A DNA stretch of 35,707 bases from Pseudomonas sp. Irchel 3E13 (GCF_900187455.1 NZ_FYDX01000005.1:348915-384621); one strand, 5' to 3'; numbered from the stretch's first letter, positions 1 through 8,315 are shown. Numbers and translations are program-made. Notes: generated by a model not told the origin, from the sequence alone.

Positions 1-3000
1 GAGTTGAAAGACGCGCTCAAGGCGCATCTGAAGGCCCATCTGCCCGAGTTCATGGTCCCCAGCCACTTCGTACTGCTGGAGAAAATGCCGCTGAGCGCCA
101 ACGGCAAGCTGGACCGCCGTGCGCTGCCGAAGCCGGATATCAGCCAGTCACAAGCCGCCTATGTCGCGCCGGCGAATGCGCTGGAAACCCAACTGGCCGC
201 GATCTGGGCCGACGTCCTCAAGCTGGAGAAAGTCGGCGTTACCGACAACTTCTTCGAGCTGGGCGGCGACTCGATCATCTCCATTCAGGTGGTCAGCCGT
301 GCGCGTCAGGCGGGCATCGTGTTCAGCCCCAAAGACCTGTTCCAGCGCCAGACCGTGCAGGGCATCGCCCAGGTGGCGAGCCGTGCTTCGGCGGTGCAGG
401 CCGAGCAGGGGCCGGTTGTCGGTGAGGCGCCGTTGACGCCGATCCAGCGCTGGTTCTTCGACAGCGAGATTCCGCAACCGCACCAGTGGAACCAGGCGCT
501 GATGCTGGCGCCGCGTGAAGCGTTGCAGGCTGATGTGCTGGCGGCGGCGTTGCAGGCCGTGCTGGCTCAGCATGATGTCCTGCGGGCGCGCTTCAGCCGG
601 GACGGCGCGTATTTCCAGGCGCAGGCCACCGAGTCGTTGTGGGTGCGCGAACTGTCCAGCCGCGATCAGTTGACCGCACTGGCCGATGACGCCCAACGCA
701 GCCTAGATCTGCAAAACGGTCCGCTGCTGCGCGCGCTGTTGGTCAACCTGCCCGAGGACGAGCAGCGCCTGCTGCTGGTGATCCATCACCTGGTGGTGGA
801 CGGCGTGTCCTGGCGGATCCTGCTGGAAGACTTGCAGAACGCCTATGCCGCCCTGGCGACCGGCGCCGCGCTGGCCTTGCCACGCAAGACCAGCTCGTTC
901 AAGCACTGGGCCGAGCAGTTGCAACGCCATGCCGGCAGCCCGGCGCTGGCGGCGCAACTGGGCTGGTGGCAGGCGCAGTTGCAAGGCGTCAGCGATGAGC
1001 TGCCGTGCGACCGCGTCGACGGCAGCCAGCAGCAGCGGCATGCGCTGTCGGTCGCGACGCGACTCGACCGCGAGCTGACTCGCCAATTGCTGCAGGACGC
1101 TCCCGCGGCCTACCGCACGCAGATCAACGACCTGCTGTTGACCGCGCTGGCGCGAGTCATCGCGCGCTGGACCGGCCGCGCCGAAACCTTGGTGCGCCTG
1201 GAAGGCCATGGCCGCGAAGAGCTGTTCGACGACCTGGACATCACCCGCACCGTCGGCTGGTTCACCAGCCTGTATCCGGTGAAGCTGACCCCGGCGCTGG
1301 AACTGGCCGACTCGATCAAGGCGATCAAGGAGCAACTGCGCGCGGTGCCGGACAAGGGCATCGGTTACGGCGTGCTGCGTCATCTGGGTGACGACCAGGC
1401 GCGGCGCACCCTCGGCGCGCTGGCGCAAGGCAACATCGTCTTCAACTACCTCGGCCAGTTCGATGCCGGTGTCAGTGACGGCCTGTTGGTTCCGGCCAGC
1501 GAAAGCTGTGGCCAGGGCGTCAGCCCGCTGGCGCCGCTGGGCAGCCTGCTGAGCATCGACGGCCAGGTCGCCGGCGGCGAACTGTCGCTGGCCTGGACCT
1601 TCAGTGGCGAGGTGTTCGACCCGGCGACCATCCAGCGTCTGGCGGACGACTACGCCGACGAACTGGCCCGATTGATCGCGCACTGTGTCAGCGCTGGCGT
1701 GGGCGGCGTGACGCCGTCGGACTTCCCGCTGGCCGGCCTGAGCCAACTGCAACTGGACCAGTTCCCGCTGGCGGCCGGCGAGATCGCCGACCTGTATCCA
1801 CTGTCGCCGATGCAGCAGGGCATGCTGTTCCACAGCCTGTTCGAGCAAGAAGGCGCCAGCTACATCAACCAGATGCGCGCCGACGTGCGCGGCCTCGATG
1901 TGCCGCGCTTCCAGGCGGCGTGGCAGGCGGTGGTGGACAGCCATGACGTGCTGCGGGCGAATTTCGTCAGCAGTTTCGGCCAGCCGTTGCAGGTGATCCG
2001 CAAACAACTGGCAGTGCCGTTCGAGGTTCAGGACTGGCGCGGCCGCGTCGACCTGCCGGCGGCGCTTGCCGCCTACGCCGAGGCCGACAAGCAGCGTGGT
2101 TTCGATCTGGAGCGCGAGGCCCTGTTGCGCCTGACCCTGTTGCGCACCGGTGAGAACAGTTGGCATCTGGTGTACACCAGCCACCATATCCTGCTCGACG
2201 GCTGGAGCAGTTCGCGCCTGCTGGGCGAGGTGCTGATGCACTACCGCGGCGAAGCGGTGCCGGCGCCACGCGGTCGCTACCAGGATTACATCCAGTGGCT
2301 GCACGGCCAGGATGCCCAGGCCAGTGAACGCTTCTGGAGCGAACAACTGGCTGAGCTGGATGAGCCGACCCGTCTGGTGCCGTGCTTCCACGCGGCGGAG
2401 CAGGGACGGGGACATGGCGAGCACCGCCATGTCTTCGCCGAGGCCGCGAATACGCGTCTGGGCGAGTTCGCCCGGGATCAGCGCGTGACCCTCAACACCT
2501 TGCTGCAAGCAGCGTGGATGTTGCTGCTGCAACGCTACACCGGCCAGGCCAGCGTCACCTTCGGCGCCACTGTGGCCGGGCGTCCGGCGGACCTGCCGGG
2601 TGTCGAAGAGCAGCTTGGTCTGTTCATCAACACCCTGCCGGTGGCGGGCAGCCCGCGTGCCGAGCAGACCGTGGGCGAATGGGTGCAGCAAGTGCAGGCC
2701 CTCAACCTGGCCCTGCGCGAGCACGAACATTCGCCGCTGTACGAAGTCCAGCGCTGGGCGGGCTGGGGTGGCGAGTCGCTGTTCGACTCGATCATGGTCT
2801 TCGAGAACTACCCGATCGCCGAGGCGCTGCAACAGGCATCGCCGCAGTCGCTGGTGTTCGACAACGTGATCGCGCAGGAGCAGACCCACTATCCGCTGAC
2901 CCTGGCTGTGGAGGCGGGCGAGCGACTGGTGCTGTCGATGAGTTATGACCGCGGTCATTTCGATGCGCCGGCCATCACGCAACTGGCCAGGCATTTCGAA

Positions 3001-4935
3001 CACCTGTTGCAGGCGTTGGCCAGCGACGCCCGGGCATTGCTGGGCGAACTGCCGCTGCTGGACGACGCCGAGCGCCAGCACTTGCTTCAGGACTGGAATG
3101 ACACGGCAGTGGCCTTTGCCGACGCACCGATTCATGACCTGATCGAGGCGCAGGTGCAAGCCACACCGGACGCCGTGGCGCTGATCCTTGGCGAACGGCA
3201 ACTGAGCTACGCCGAACTGGACCGTCAGGCCAATCGTCTGGCGCACCGTCTGCGTGAACTGGGCGTGGGCCCGGACGTGCTGGTGGGGATCTCGCTGGAG
3301 CGCAGCCTGGAAATGGTGGTCGGCTTGCTGGCGATCCTCAAGGCCGGCGGCGCTTATGTGCCTCTGGACCCGGCGTACCCGCGTGAGCGTCTGGATTACA
3401 TGCTGCGCGACAGTGGCATTCGCCTGTTGCTGACCCAGTCGTCGCTGCTGGCGCAATTGCCGGTGAGCGAGCAGGTGCGCAGCCTGGAACTGGACCTGCT
3501 GATCGACTGGCAGGACAGCACTGACATCGCGCCGCCGCAGGTTCACCTGCACCCGGATAACCTCGCCTACGTGATCTACACCTCCGGCTCCACTGGCCGG
3601 CCAAAAGGCGTGGAAATCCGCCATGGCGCGCTGACCAACCACATGCTGTGGATGCAGAACGAGCTGAAACTGGCACCGCATGACCGCGTGCTGCAGAAGA
3701 CCGCGTTCAGCTTCGACGCCTCGGTTTGGGAATTCTGGCTGCCGCTGCTGAACGGCGCGCAACTGGTCCTCGCCAGCCCGGCGCTGAGCGATGATTTGTC
3801 GTTGCTCTGGAGCGAAGTGGCCGAGCACCAGATCAGCATCCTGCAATTGGCGCCGTCGGTACTTCAGGCGTTGTTGCCGGACGTGAAGGGCGGCCAACTG
3901 GATTCGCTGCGCACCCTGGCCTTCGGTGGCGAGGGGCTGAGCGCGGCGCTGGTGGAGCAACTGCGTCAGCAGTGGAACGGTCAGGTCTACAACCTGTACG
4001 GCCCGACCGAAGCGACCATCGACACCAGCAGCCTGCTGATCGAGGGGCCGGTGGACACGGCGATCGCTGCCATCGGCCGGCCGATCAGCAACGTGCGCAC
4101 CTATGTGCTGGACGCCAACTTGCAGGTCTGCCCGGTGGGTAGCGCCGGCGAGCTGTACGTCGGCGGCGACTCGCTGGCCCGTGGTTATCACCAGCGTCCA
4201 GACCTGACGGCCGAGCGTTTCGTGCCGGATCCGTTCACCCCGGGCGCCCGTCTGTACCGCACCGGCGACCTGGTGCGCTACCGCGCCGACGGCGTGATCG
4301 ACTACCTCGGTCGTATCGACCATCAGGTGAAGATTCGCGGTTTGCGTATCGAACTGGGAGAGATCGAAGCGCAGATCCTCCGGCATGCCGCCGTCCGCGA
4401 GGCGGTGGTGCTGGCGAAGGAAACCGCGAATGGCACGCAACTGGTGGCCTGGGTCGTGGGTGGTCAGGGCGACGAACTGGTCGCCGAGCTCAAGGCGCTG
4501 CTGGGCCAGGACCTGCCGGGCTTCATGGTGCCGACGCAGTGGCTGTTCCTTGAACAGTTGCCGCTGACGCCGAACGGCAAGCTCGATCGCAAGGCCCTGC
4601 CGCAACCGGACATTGGCCATGCGCACGCGGCCTATGTCGCACCGGCCACCGAGCTGGAGCGACAACTGGCGGCGATCTGGGCCGACGTCCTGAAAGTCGA
4701 GAAGGTCGGCATGAGCGACGACTTCTTCGAACTGGGCGGGCACTCGTTGCTGGCGACGCAAATCGTCAGCCGGGTGCAGAAGGAACTGGGGCATCACGTG
4801 CCGCTGCGGGCGATGTTCGAACTCAACACCTTGCAGGCGTTGGCGCAGTACATCGACGGCCAGCAAGACACGCGCATCGACGAGGCCAAGGTCGACCGCC
4901 TGTCGGACCTGATGGCGGAACTGGAGGCGCTTTAA
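1..4935 (+). CDS. Non-ribosomal peptide synthetase, C-terminal part (A end-T-E-C-A-T), 5'-partial
   Basis: The frame is open from base 1, so the start lies upstream; the TTG at 4 is not a credible start. Domains in order: the last part of an A domain with the A10 motif NGKLDRRAL (about 100-126); a T domain with FFELGGDS, phosphopantetheine Ser at 271-273; an epimerisation domain (about 430-1730) with HHLVVDG at 784 and RTVGWF; a C domain of the type that follows E domains (about 1780-3040) with LSPMQQGMLF and HHILLDG at 2182; a complete A domain (about 3130-4590) with YTSGSTGRPKG, FDASVWEF, NLYGPTEATID, YRTGD and NGKLDRKAL; and a final T domain with GGHS, Ser at 4744. The code of the complete A domain reads D-A-W-Q-A-G-L-I-D-K, closest to Gln codes I know (inference). 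There is no thioesterase, so the chain should pass to another protein. The visible product adds a D-residue followed by probable Gln. It is not a good PvdL C-terminus, because PvdL should end in a Dab module. Confidence 0.93.
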   Translation, partial: ELKDALKAHLKAHLPEFMVPSHFVLLEKMPLSANGKLDRRALPKPDISQSQAAYVAPANALETQLAAIWADVLKLEKVGVTDNFFELGGDSIISIQVVSRARQAGIVFSPKDLFQRQTVQGIAQVASRASAVQAEQGPVVGEAPLTPIQRWFFDSEIPQPHQWNQALMLAPREALQADVLAAALQAVLAQHDVLRARFSRDGAYFQAQATESLWVRELSSRDQLTALADDAQRSLDLQNGPLLRALLVNLPEDEQRLLLVIHHLVVDGVSWRILLEDLQNAYAALATGAALALPRKTSSFKHWAEQLQRHAGSPALAAQLGWWQAQLQGVSDELPCDRVDGSQQQRHALSVATRLDRELTRQLLQDAPAAYRTQINDLLLTALARVIARWTGRAETLVRLEGHGREELFDDLDITRTVGWFTSLYPVKLTPALELADSIKAIKEQLRAVPDKGIGYGVLRHLGDDQARRTLGALAQGNIVFNYLGQFDAGVSDGLLVPASESCGQGVSPLAPLGSLLSIDGQVAGGELSLAWTFSGEVFDPATIQRLADDYADELARLIAHCVSAGVGGVTPSDFPLAGLSQLQLDQFPLAAGEIADLYPLSPMQQGMLFHSLFEQEGASYINQMRADVRGLDVPRFQAAWQAVVDSHDVLRANFVSSFGQPLQVIRKQLAVPFEVQDWRGRVDLPAALAAYAEADKQRGFDLEREALLRLTLLRTGENSWHLVYTSHHILLDGWSSSRLLGEVLMHYRGEAVPAPRGRYQDYIQWLHGQDAQASERFWSEQLAELDEPTRLVPCFHAAEQGRGHGEHRHVFAEAANTRLGEFARDQRVTLNTLLQAAWMLLLQRYTGQASVTFGATVAGRPADLPGVEEQLGLFINTLPVAGSPRAEQTVGEWVQQVQALNLALREHEHSPLYEVQRWAGWGGESLFDSIMVFENYPIAEALQQASPQSLVFDNVIAQEQTHYPLTLAVEAGERLVLSMSYDRGHFDAPAITQLARHFEHLLQALASDARALLGELPLLDDAERQHLLQDWNDTAVAFADAPIHDLIEAQVQATPDAVALILGERQLSYAELDRQANRLAHRLRELGVGPDVLVGISLERSLEMVVGLLAILKAGGAYVPLDPAYPRERLDYMLRDSGIRLLLTQSSLLAQLPVSEQVRSLELDLLIDWQDSTDIAPPQVHLHPDNLAYVIYTSGSTGRPKGVEIRHGALTNHMLWMQNELKLAPHDRVLQKTAFSFDASVWEFWLPLLNGAQLVLASPALSDDLSLLWSEVAEHQISILQLAPSVLQALLPDVKGGQLDSLRTLAFGGEGLSAALVEQLRQQWNGQVYNLYGPTEATIDTSSLLIEGPVDTAIAAIGRPISNVRTYVLDANLQVCPVGSAGELYVGGDSLARGYHQRPDLTAERFVPDPFTPGARLYRTGDLVRYRADGVIDYLGRIDHQVKIRGLRIELGEIEAQILRHAAVREAVVLAKETANGTQLVAWVVGGQGDELVAELKALLGQDLPGFMVPTQWLFLEQLPLTPNGKLDRKALPQPDIGHAHAAYVAPATELERQLAAIWADVLKVEKVGMSDDFFELGGHSLLATQIVSRVQKELGHHVPLRAMFELNTLQALAQYIDGQQDTRIDEAKVDRLSDLMAELEAL
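3070..4425 (+). repeat. A-domain repeat, copy 1 of 3 (Gln-like code)
   Basis: From the C-A linker to just past A8, this stretch is nearly identical at DNA level to 29755-31110 (constant offset +26685) and 34249-35604 (a further +4494), with no indels seen. All three encode the same D-A-W-Q-A-G-L-I-D code. Similarity to the other two falls away near 4425, where this copy has a different linker before A10. This points to recent duplication or gene conversion of an A-domain cassette. Confidence 0.85.
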
Positions 4936-4975
4936 GCCGCGGGCGGGCGTTGCGGAAAAAAGCTGTCGCACGCTG

Positions 4976-4999
4976 TAAATCCGCGACGCCCTGACGCGT
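4976..4999 (+). promoter_or_regulatory. PvdS-type iron-starvation promoter for pvdH
   Basis: TAAAT at 4976-4980, exactly 16 bases, then CGT at 4997-4999. This is the textbook -35/-10 pattern of PvdS-family extracytoplasmic sigma factors. It lies just after the stop of the upstream NRPS and 100 bases before the pvdH ATG. The predicted transcript start, about 7-8 bases past CGT, is near 5006. Confidence 0.7.
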
Positions 5000-5013
5000 T
5001 TTTCAAGGAAGGA

Positions 5014-5062
5014 ATGAATGCCTGTTTCACCCGCATCAACGCCGGGTGAAACAGGCGGCTAA
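5014..5062 (+). other. Possible leader ORFs in the pvdH 5' region
   Basis: A strong Shine-Dalgarno-like stretch (AAGGAAGGA, 5005-5013) precedes two overlapping tiny frames. ATG 5014 to TGA 5049 gives MNACFTRINAG; ATG 5018 to TAA 5062 gives MPVSPASTPGETGG. Both run through the 14-bp hairpin at 5020-5056. They could be a leader peptide affecting pvdH expression, or chance. If transcription starts near 5006, the Shine-Dalgarno sequence sits at the very 5' end of the mRNA, which weakens the case. Confidence 0.25.
5020..5056 (+). promoter_or_regulatory. Perfect 14-bp hairpin in pvdH leader
   Basis: The left arm GCCTGTTTCACCCG (5020-5033) pairs perfectly with CGGGTGAAACAGGC (5043-5056) around a 9-base loop. 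No T-run follows, so it is not a standard terminator. It lies between the predicted promoter and the pvdH ribosome binding site, so an mRNA-stability or attenuation element is possible, as is an operator-like inverted repeat. Confidence 0.6.
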
Positions 5063-5099
5063 CGGTTCGCCTCATCCACTCTTTTTGAGGGTTGCACAG

Positions 5100-6494
5100 A
5101 TGTCAGTCGCTATCAGGTTTACCGAAGGTCAGGACGCCGACGAGACGCTCTACGAGTTCGACGAGTCGCCGCTGCTGGCCCGGCAAAGCCGCCAGGAATC
5201 CAACGCGCGCAGCTATCCGCGACGCATCCCGCTGGCGCTGAAACGCGCCAAGGGCCTGCACGTCGAGGACGTCGAAGGTCGCCGTTTCATCGACTGCCTG
5301 GCCGGTGCCGGCACCCTGGCGCTGGGCCACAACCACCCGGTGGTGATCGAGGCCATTCAACAAGTGCTGGCGGATGAACTGCCGCTGCACACTCTGGACC
5401 TCACCACGCCGGTGAAGGACCAGTTCGTCCAGGACCTGTTCAGCATCCTGCCGCCGGCGCTGGCGGCGGAAGCGAAGATCCAGTTCTGCGGCCCGACCGG
5501 CACCGACGCGGTGGAAGCCGCGCTGAAACTGGTGCGCACCGCCACCGGGCGCAGCACCGTGCTGTCGTTCCAGGGCGGTTATCACGGCATGAGCCAGGGC
5601 GCGCTGAGCCTGATGGGCAGCCTGGGGCCGAAACGTCCACTGGGCGCGCTGCTCACCAGCGGCGTGCAATTCATGCCCTATCCCTACGACTACCGTTGCC
5701 CGTTCGGGCTCGGCGGCGCGGCCGGGGTCAAGGCCAACCTGAATTACCTGCAGAACCTGCTGAGCGACCCGGAAGCCGGCGTGCAACTGCCGGCGGCGGT
5801 GATCGTCGAGGTGGTGCAGGGCGAGGGCGGCGTGATTCCGGCGGACCTCGACTGGCTGCGCGGTGTGCGCGCCATCACCGAGAAAGCCGGCGTGGCGCTG
5901 ATCGTCGATGAAATCCAGAGCGGCTTTGCCCGTACCGGCAAGATGTTCGCCTTCGAACACGCCGGCATCATCCCGGACGTGGTGGTCATGTCCAAGGCCA
6001 TCGGCGGCAGCCTGCCGCTGGCGGTAATGGTCTATCGGGAGTGGCTGGACACGTGGTCGCCGGGCGCCCATGCCGGCACCTTCCGTGGCAATCAGATGGC
6101 GATGGCCGCGGGTTCGGCGGTGATTCGCTACCTCAAGGAGCACAACGTCTGCGAGCACGCCGCCGCCATGGGCGAGCGCCTGAGCGCACACCTGCACGAC
6201 CTGCAACAGGATTATCCGCAACTGGGTGATATCCGTGGACGCGGGTTGATGCTGGGCGTCGAACTGGTGGACCCGAGCGGCGAGCCGGATGCCCGCGGTC
6301 ACGCGCCGTACTTCCCGCGCCTGGCGCCGCTGGTGCAGCGCGAATGCCTCAAGCGCGGGCTGATTCTCGAGCTGGGTGGCCGGCATGGCAGCGTGGTGCG
6401 CTTCCTGCCGCCGCTGGTGATCACCGCCGAGCAGATCGATGAAGTCTCGGCCATTTTCGGCCGTGCCCTGGCTGCCGCGGTGGCCAGCCTGTAA
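5100..6494 (+). CDS. pvdH: L-2,4-diaminobutyrate:2-oxoglutarate aminotransferase
   Basis: A class III PLP-dependent aminotransferase of 464 residues. It converts aspartate 4-semialdehyde plus glutamate to L-2,4-diaminobutyrate (Dab), a siderophore building block, in the cytoplasm. Visible family features: GPTGTDAVEAALK (cofactor phosphate region), GGYHGMS, IVDEIQSGFARTGK with the PLP-contacting Asp at residue 270, and VVMSKAIGG with the likely Schiff-base Lys at residue 299. I chose the ATG at 5100 because GAGG (5087-5090) sits 9 bases upstream. The longer GTG-initiated frame from 5046 starts inside the leader hairpin and lacks such a site. The Dab-coding A domain in the 9490-12861 synthetase supplies the matching consumer. 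The PvdH assignment is strong; the possibility of serving a non-pyoverdine siderophore does not change the reaction. Confidence 0.92.
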   Translation: MSVAIRFTEGQDADETLYEFDESPLLARQSRQESNARSYPRRIPLALKRAKGLHVEDVEGRRFIDCLAGAGTLALGHNHPVVIEAIQQVLADELPLHTLDLTTPVKDQFVQDLFSILPPALAAEAKIQFCGPTGTDAVEAALKLVRTATGRSTVLSFQGGYHGMSQGALSLMGSLGPKRPLGALLTSGVQFMPYPYDYRCPFGLGGAAGVKANLNYLQNLLSDPEAGVQLPAAVIVEVVQGEGGVIPADLDWLRGVRAITEKAGVALIVDEIQSGFARTGKMFAFEHAGIIPDVVVMSKAIGGSLPLAVMVYREWLDTWSPGAHAGTFRGNQMAMAAGSAVIRYLKEHNVCEHAAAMGERLSAHLHDLQQDYPQLGDIRGRGLMLGVELVDPSGEPDARGHAPYFPRLAPLVQRECLKRGLILELGGRHGSVVRFLPPLVITAEQIDEVSAIFGRALAAAVASL

Positions 6495-6515
6495 TTTTCT
6501 GGCGTAGCGATACGT
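6492..6515 (+). promoter_or_regulatory. PvdS-type promoter candidate for the MbtH gene
   Basis: TAATT (6492-6496), 16 bases, CGT (6513-6515), overlapping the pvdH stop codon. It has one mismatch to the TAAAT consensus. It shares the extended pattern TAATTTTC...TACGTTC with the site upstream of the hydroxylase gene, which argues against chance. It would give the MbtH gene its own iron-starvation promoter besides read-through from pvdH. Confidence 0.55.
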
Positions 6516-6529
6516 TCATTCCACAAGAG

Positions 6530-6550
6530 GGCCGCGCGGGTGGCGCGGCC
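6530..6550 (+). other. GC-rich inverted repeat between pvdH and MbtH gene
   Basis: GGCCGCGC (6530-6537) and GCGCGGCC (6543-6550) form an 8-bp perfect stem with a 5-base loop. No T-run follows, so it is not an evident terminator. It lies in the 82-base gap and could modulate read-through or mRNA stability. Confidence 0.4.
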
Positions 6551-6576
6551 TGGCTTGATAACGACGGAGAGCAACA

Positions 6577-6798
6577 ATGACTTCAGTATTTGACCGCGAC
6601 GACATCGTGTTCCAGGTAGTGGTCAACCACGAGGAGCAATATTCCATCTGGCCGGAGTACAAGGAAGTACCGAGCGGCTGGCGCACCGTGGGCAAGAGCG
6701 GGCTGAAGAAGGACTGCCTGGCCTACATCGAAGAGGTGTGGACCGACATGCGTCCGCTGAGCCTGCGGCAGAAGATGGAGGCGCAGGCCGCGCAGTGA
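6577..6798 (+). CDS. MbtH-like NRPS accessory protein
   Basis: A 73-residue protein with the family signature: [10 protein letters not shown] near residues 17-26, then VPSGWRTVG, and a C-terminal W-T-D-M-R-P-L. MbtH-like proteins bind NRPS adenylation domains and help their folding or activity; they have no catalytic function of their own. The length is normal for the family. The ATG at 6577 has GGAG (6566-6569) at good spacing. It follows pvdH by 82 bases and is closed by a strong terminator, so pvdH and this gene form a two-gene unit. It is the only MbtH-like gene visible and may serve all four synthetases here. Confidence 0.95.
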   Translation: MTSVFDRDDIVFQVVVNHEEQYSIWPEYKEVPSGWRTVGKSGLKKDCLAYIEEVWTDMRPLSLRQKMEAQAAQ

Positions 6799-6814
6799 GT
6801 GAGCGCGGCTTGTG

Positions 6815-6849
6815 AAAACGCCCCGGTTTTTGGCCGGGGCGTTTTTGTT
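6815..6849. terminator. Bidirectional rho-independent terminator
   Basis: AAAACGCCCCGG (6815-6826) pairs perfectly with CCGGGGCGTTTT (6834-6845) around a 7-base loop. It has T-rich sequence on the plus strand downstream and A's upstream, which become T's on the minus strand. It lies between the convergent MbtH gene (+) and PepSY gene (-) and can stop both. Confidence 0.92.
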
Positions 6850-6865
6850 TCCGGGGCGGTCTCGC

Positions 6866-8047
6866 TTAAACCAGTGAGTCCGCCTTCATGCGCTTGCGTT
6901 CTTCCTTGGTCGTGCGTTTCAACGCCGCCGCTGTTGCCAGTGCGGTGCGCTTGCTCCAGATCAGCAGGCCGCTGAGGACCATCATCGACAACAGCAGGCC
7001 GAAGAACGCCCAGATCAGCTTGATCCAGATGCCGCCGAAATCGCCGGTGTGCAGCGGGCGCATCGATTCGGTGACGAACTCCAGCGGTGTGCGGTCCGAG
7101 AGCAGGCGCGAAGAGGTGATTTCGCCGGTATAGGGGTGGATTTCCACCATCTGGTACATCAACGGATACCAACTGCGCCCGGCAGCCACCAGGGTGCCGT
7201 AGGTGTTGCTCGGCAACAGCACGTTGCTGCCGTCCAGGCCCGGTACTTTTTCCTGGGCGATGCTCAGGGCCCGATCGAGGCTGATCATTGGCGGTGGCGT
7301 GCCATCGGTGCTCAGTGGAACGCTGTCGTGGGCGATCACCGAGGACACCGGGGAGTAGCTGGAAATACTGATCTGGTTGTCGCCCAGGATCGCCTGGATC
7401 AGGAACCAGGTGCCGGTGATGGAGATGACCGCGATGAACCAGATCGACCAGATTCCGCTCAGGCGGTGGAAGTCGCCCCAGAAGATCCGTGCACCGTGGC
7501 TGAAACGCAGGACCGGTTTGAAGAATCCCTTCCAGAACCGCTTGTAGACCACTAGCCCGGTAATCAGCGAGGCCAGCATCGGCAAGCCGAGGATGGAAAC
7601 CAGGTACCAGCCCCAGGAATAGCCGCTGGTCATCGGCACCAGCCACCAGCCATGCAGGGCTCGGGTGAAGCGGCGGAAGTCGAAGTTGGGGACGTAGCCC
7701 TGGATGTCGCCGGTGTAAGGGTTGACGTAGGCGATGGTGGCGCGGCCGTCAGGGAAGGTCACGGAGACGTTCAGGGCGAAGTAGTCACCGTCCGGCTGGA
7801 AGAAGGTGCCGACGATGGCTTCCGGGTGGGTCGTGGCAAGGTTGTTCCTGACCTGCTCGAAGCTCAGGCGCTCGGCGTCATCCGAGGGCGGGTTGGCGCG
7901 CATTTCGGGGTTGGCCAGCCACATGATTTCCTTGCTGACCACCGCCAGGGTGCCCGTCACGCAGACGATCAGCACGAAAAACCAGATCGGCAGCGCCAGC
8001 CAACTGTGCACCAGGAACCAGATTTTCGAACGGGACTTCTTCGACAT
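6866..8047 (-). CDS. PepSY-associated TM domain protein (putative siderophore-iron reductase)
   Basis: A 393-residue inner-membrane protein. About four hydrophobic segments are visible: IWFFVLIVCVTGTLAVV near the N-terminus, GWYLVSILGLPMLASLITGL, IWSIWFIAVISITGTWFLI, and IWAFFGLLLSMMVLSGLLIW near the C-terminus. The periplasmic regions carry PepSY-like stretches (DGRATIAYVNPYTGDIQGYV and a second VEIHPYTGEI). Conserved His residues lie at HSWLA, RALHGWW and DFHRLSG. Proteins of this family, such as FpvG in P. aeruginosa, take part in periplasmic reduction of ferric siderophores; the same role here is inferred from family and context. I chose ATG 8047 (MSKKS...) over the TTG at 8068 because ATG is a better start and the extra seven residues add nothing recognisable. 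It is transcribed away from the hydroxylase gene. Confidence 0.85.
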   Translation of the reverse strand: MSKKSRSKIWFLVHSWLALPIWFFVLIVCVTGTLAVVSKEIMWLANPEMRANPPSDDAERLSFEQVRNNLATTHPEAIVGTFFQPDGDYFALNVSVTFPDGRATIAYVNPYTGDIQGYVPNFDFRRFTRALHGWWLVPMTSGYSWGWYLVSILGLPMLASLITGLVVYKRFWKGFFKPVLRFSHGARIFWGDFHRLSGIWSIWFIAVISITGTWFLIQAILGDNQISISSYSPVSSVIAHDSVPLSTDGTPPPMISLDRALSIAQEKVPGLDGSNVLLPSNTYGTLVAAGRSWYPLMYQMVEIHPYTGEITSSRLLSDRTPLEFVTESMRPLHTGDFGGIWIKLIWAFFGLLLSMMVLSGLLIWSKRTALATAAALKRTTKEERKRMKADSLV

Positions 8048-8074
8048 GGGGTAACGCTCTCGCTGCAAGCTCCA

Positions 8075-8125
8075 GGGGCGCGCCCCGGGCTTTCGGTGTC
8101 GGTGAAAGCGGCCGCCGCGGCCGCT
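8075..8125 (-). other. GC palindromes in the PepSY gene leader
   Basis: Two strong palindromes lie between the predicted promoter and the start codon. GGGGCGCGCCCC (8075-8086) is a perfect 12-bp palindrome. AGCGGCCGC-C-GCGGCCGCT (8107-8125) has 9-bp arms around one base. In RNA they would form structure at the 5' end of the PepSY transcript. Their function is unknown. Confidence 0.45.
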
Positions 8126-8139
8126 GCATCCTTACCTGA

Positions 8140-8163
8140 ACGAGTAACGGCGGGCTGGCTTTA
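8140..8163 (-). promoter_or_regulatory. PvdS-type promoter candidate for the PepSY gene
   Basis: Read on the minus strand: TAAAG (8163-8159), 16 bases, CGT (8142-8140), followed by TC. It has one mismatch to TAAAT, with correct spacing and an extended CGTTC as in the other sites. It is 93 bases upstream of the ATG at 8047. Confidence 0.5.
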
Positions 8164-8221
8164 AGGAAAAGATGTAACAGAGATGCAAGCAGATGTTTCA
8201 CGGAGGTAAGACCGGCGGACT

Positions 8222-8245
8222 TAATTTTCCGCCAAGGCCGTACGT
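8222..8245 (+). promoter_or_regulatory. PvdS-type promoter candidate for the hydroxylase gene
   Basis: TAATT (8222-8226), 16 bases, CGT (8243-8245), extended by TC. It resembles the MbtH-gene site at 6492-6515 beyond the core (TAATTTTC...TACGTTC). It is 71 bases upstream of the ATG at 8316 and divergent from the PepSY promoter. Confidence 0.55.
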
Positions 8246-8315
8246 TCCATCAGGACACCGGTGTCGCGCCTGACCGCTGGGGCTCGGGCGATTGCACCCT
8301 TCAGGGAGAAATTTC

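Noticed and set aside
1..4935. C-terminal part of PvdL (pyoverdine chromophore synthetase)
   Set aside because: The T-E-C-A-T layout and the neighbouring pvdH fit, but the last A domain has a Gln-like code, not Dab. The Dab code is in the separate 9490-12861 protein. A domain phylogeny could reopen this.
5046..5099. Upstream GTG start for pvdH
   Set aside because: It lies inside the leader hairpin with no ribosome binding site, while ATG 5100 has GAGG at 9 bases.
8048..8068. TTG start adding seven residues to the PepSY protein
   Set aside because: ATG 8047 gives the usual short cytoplasmic N-terminus before the first membrane segment; the GGAG near the TTG is too close to act as its ribosome binding site.
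8292..8315. TTG start for the hydroxylase
   Set aside because: The ribosome binding site AGGGAG at 8303-8308 is positioned for ATG 8316.
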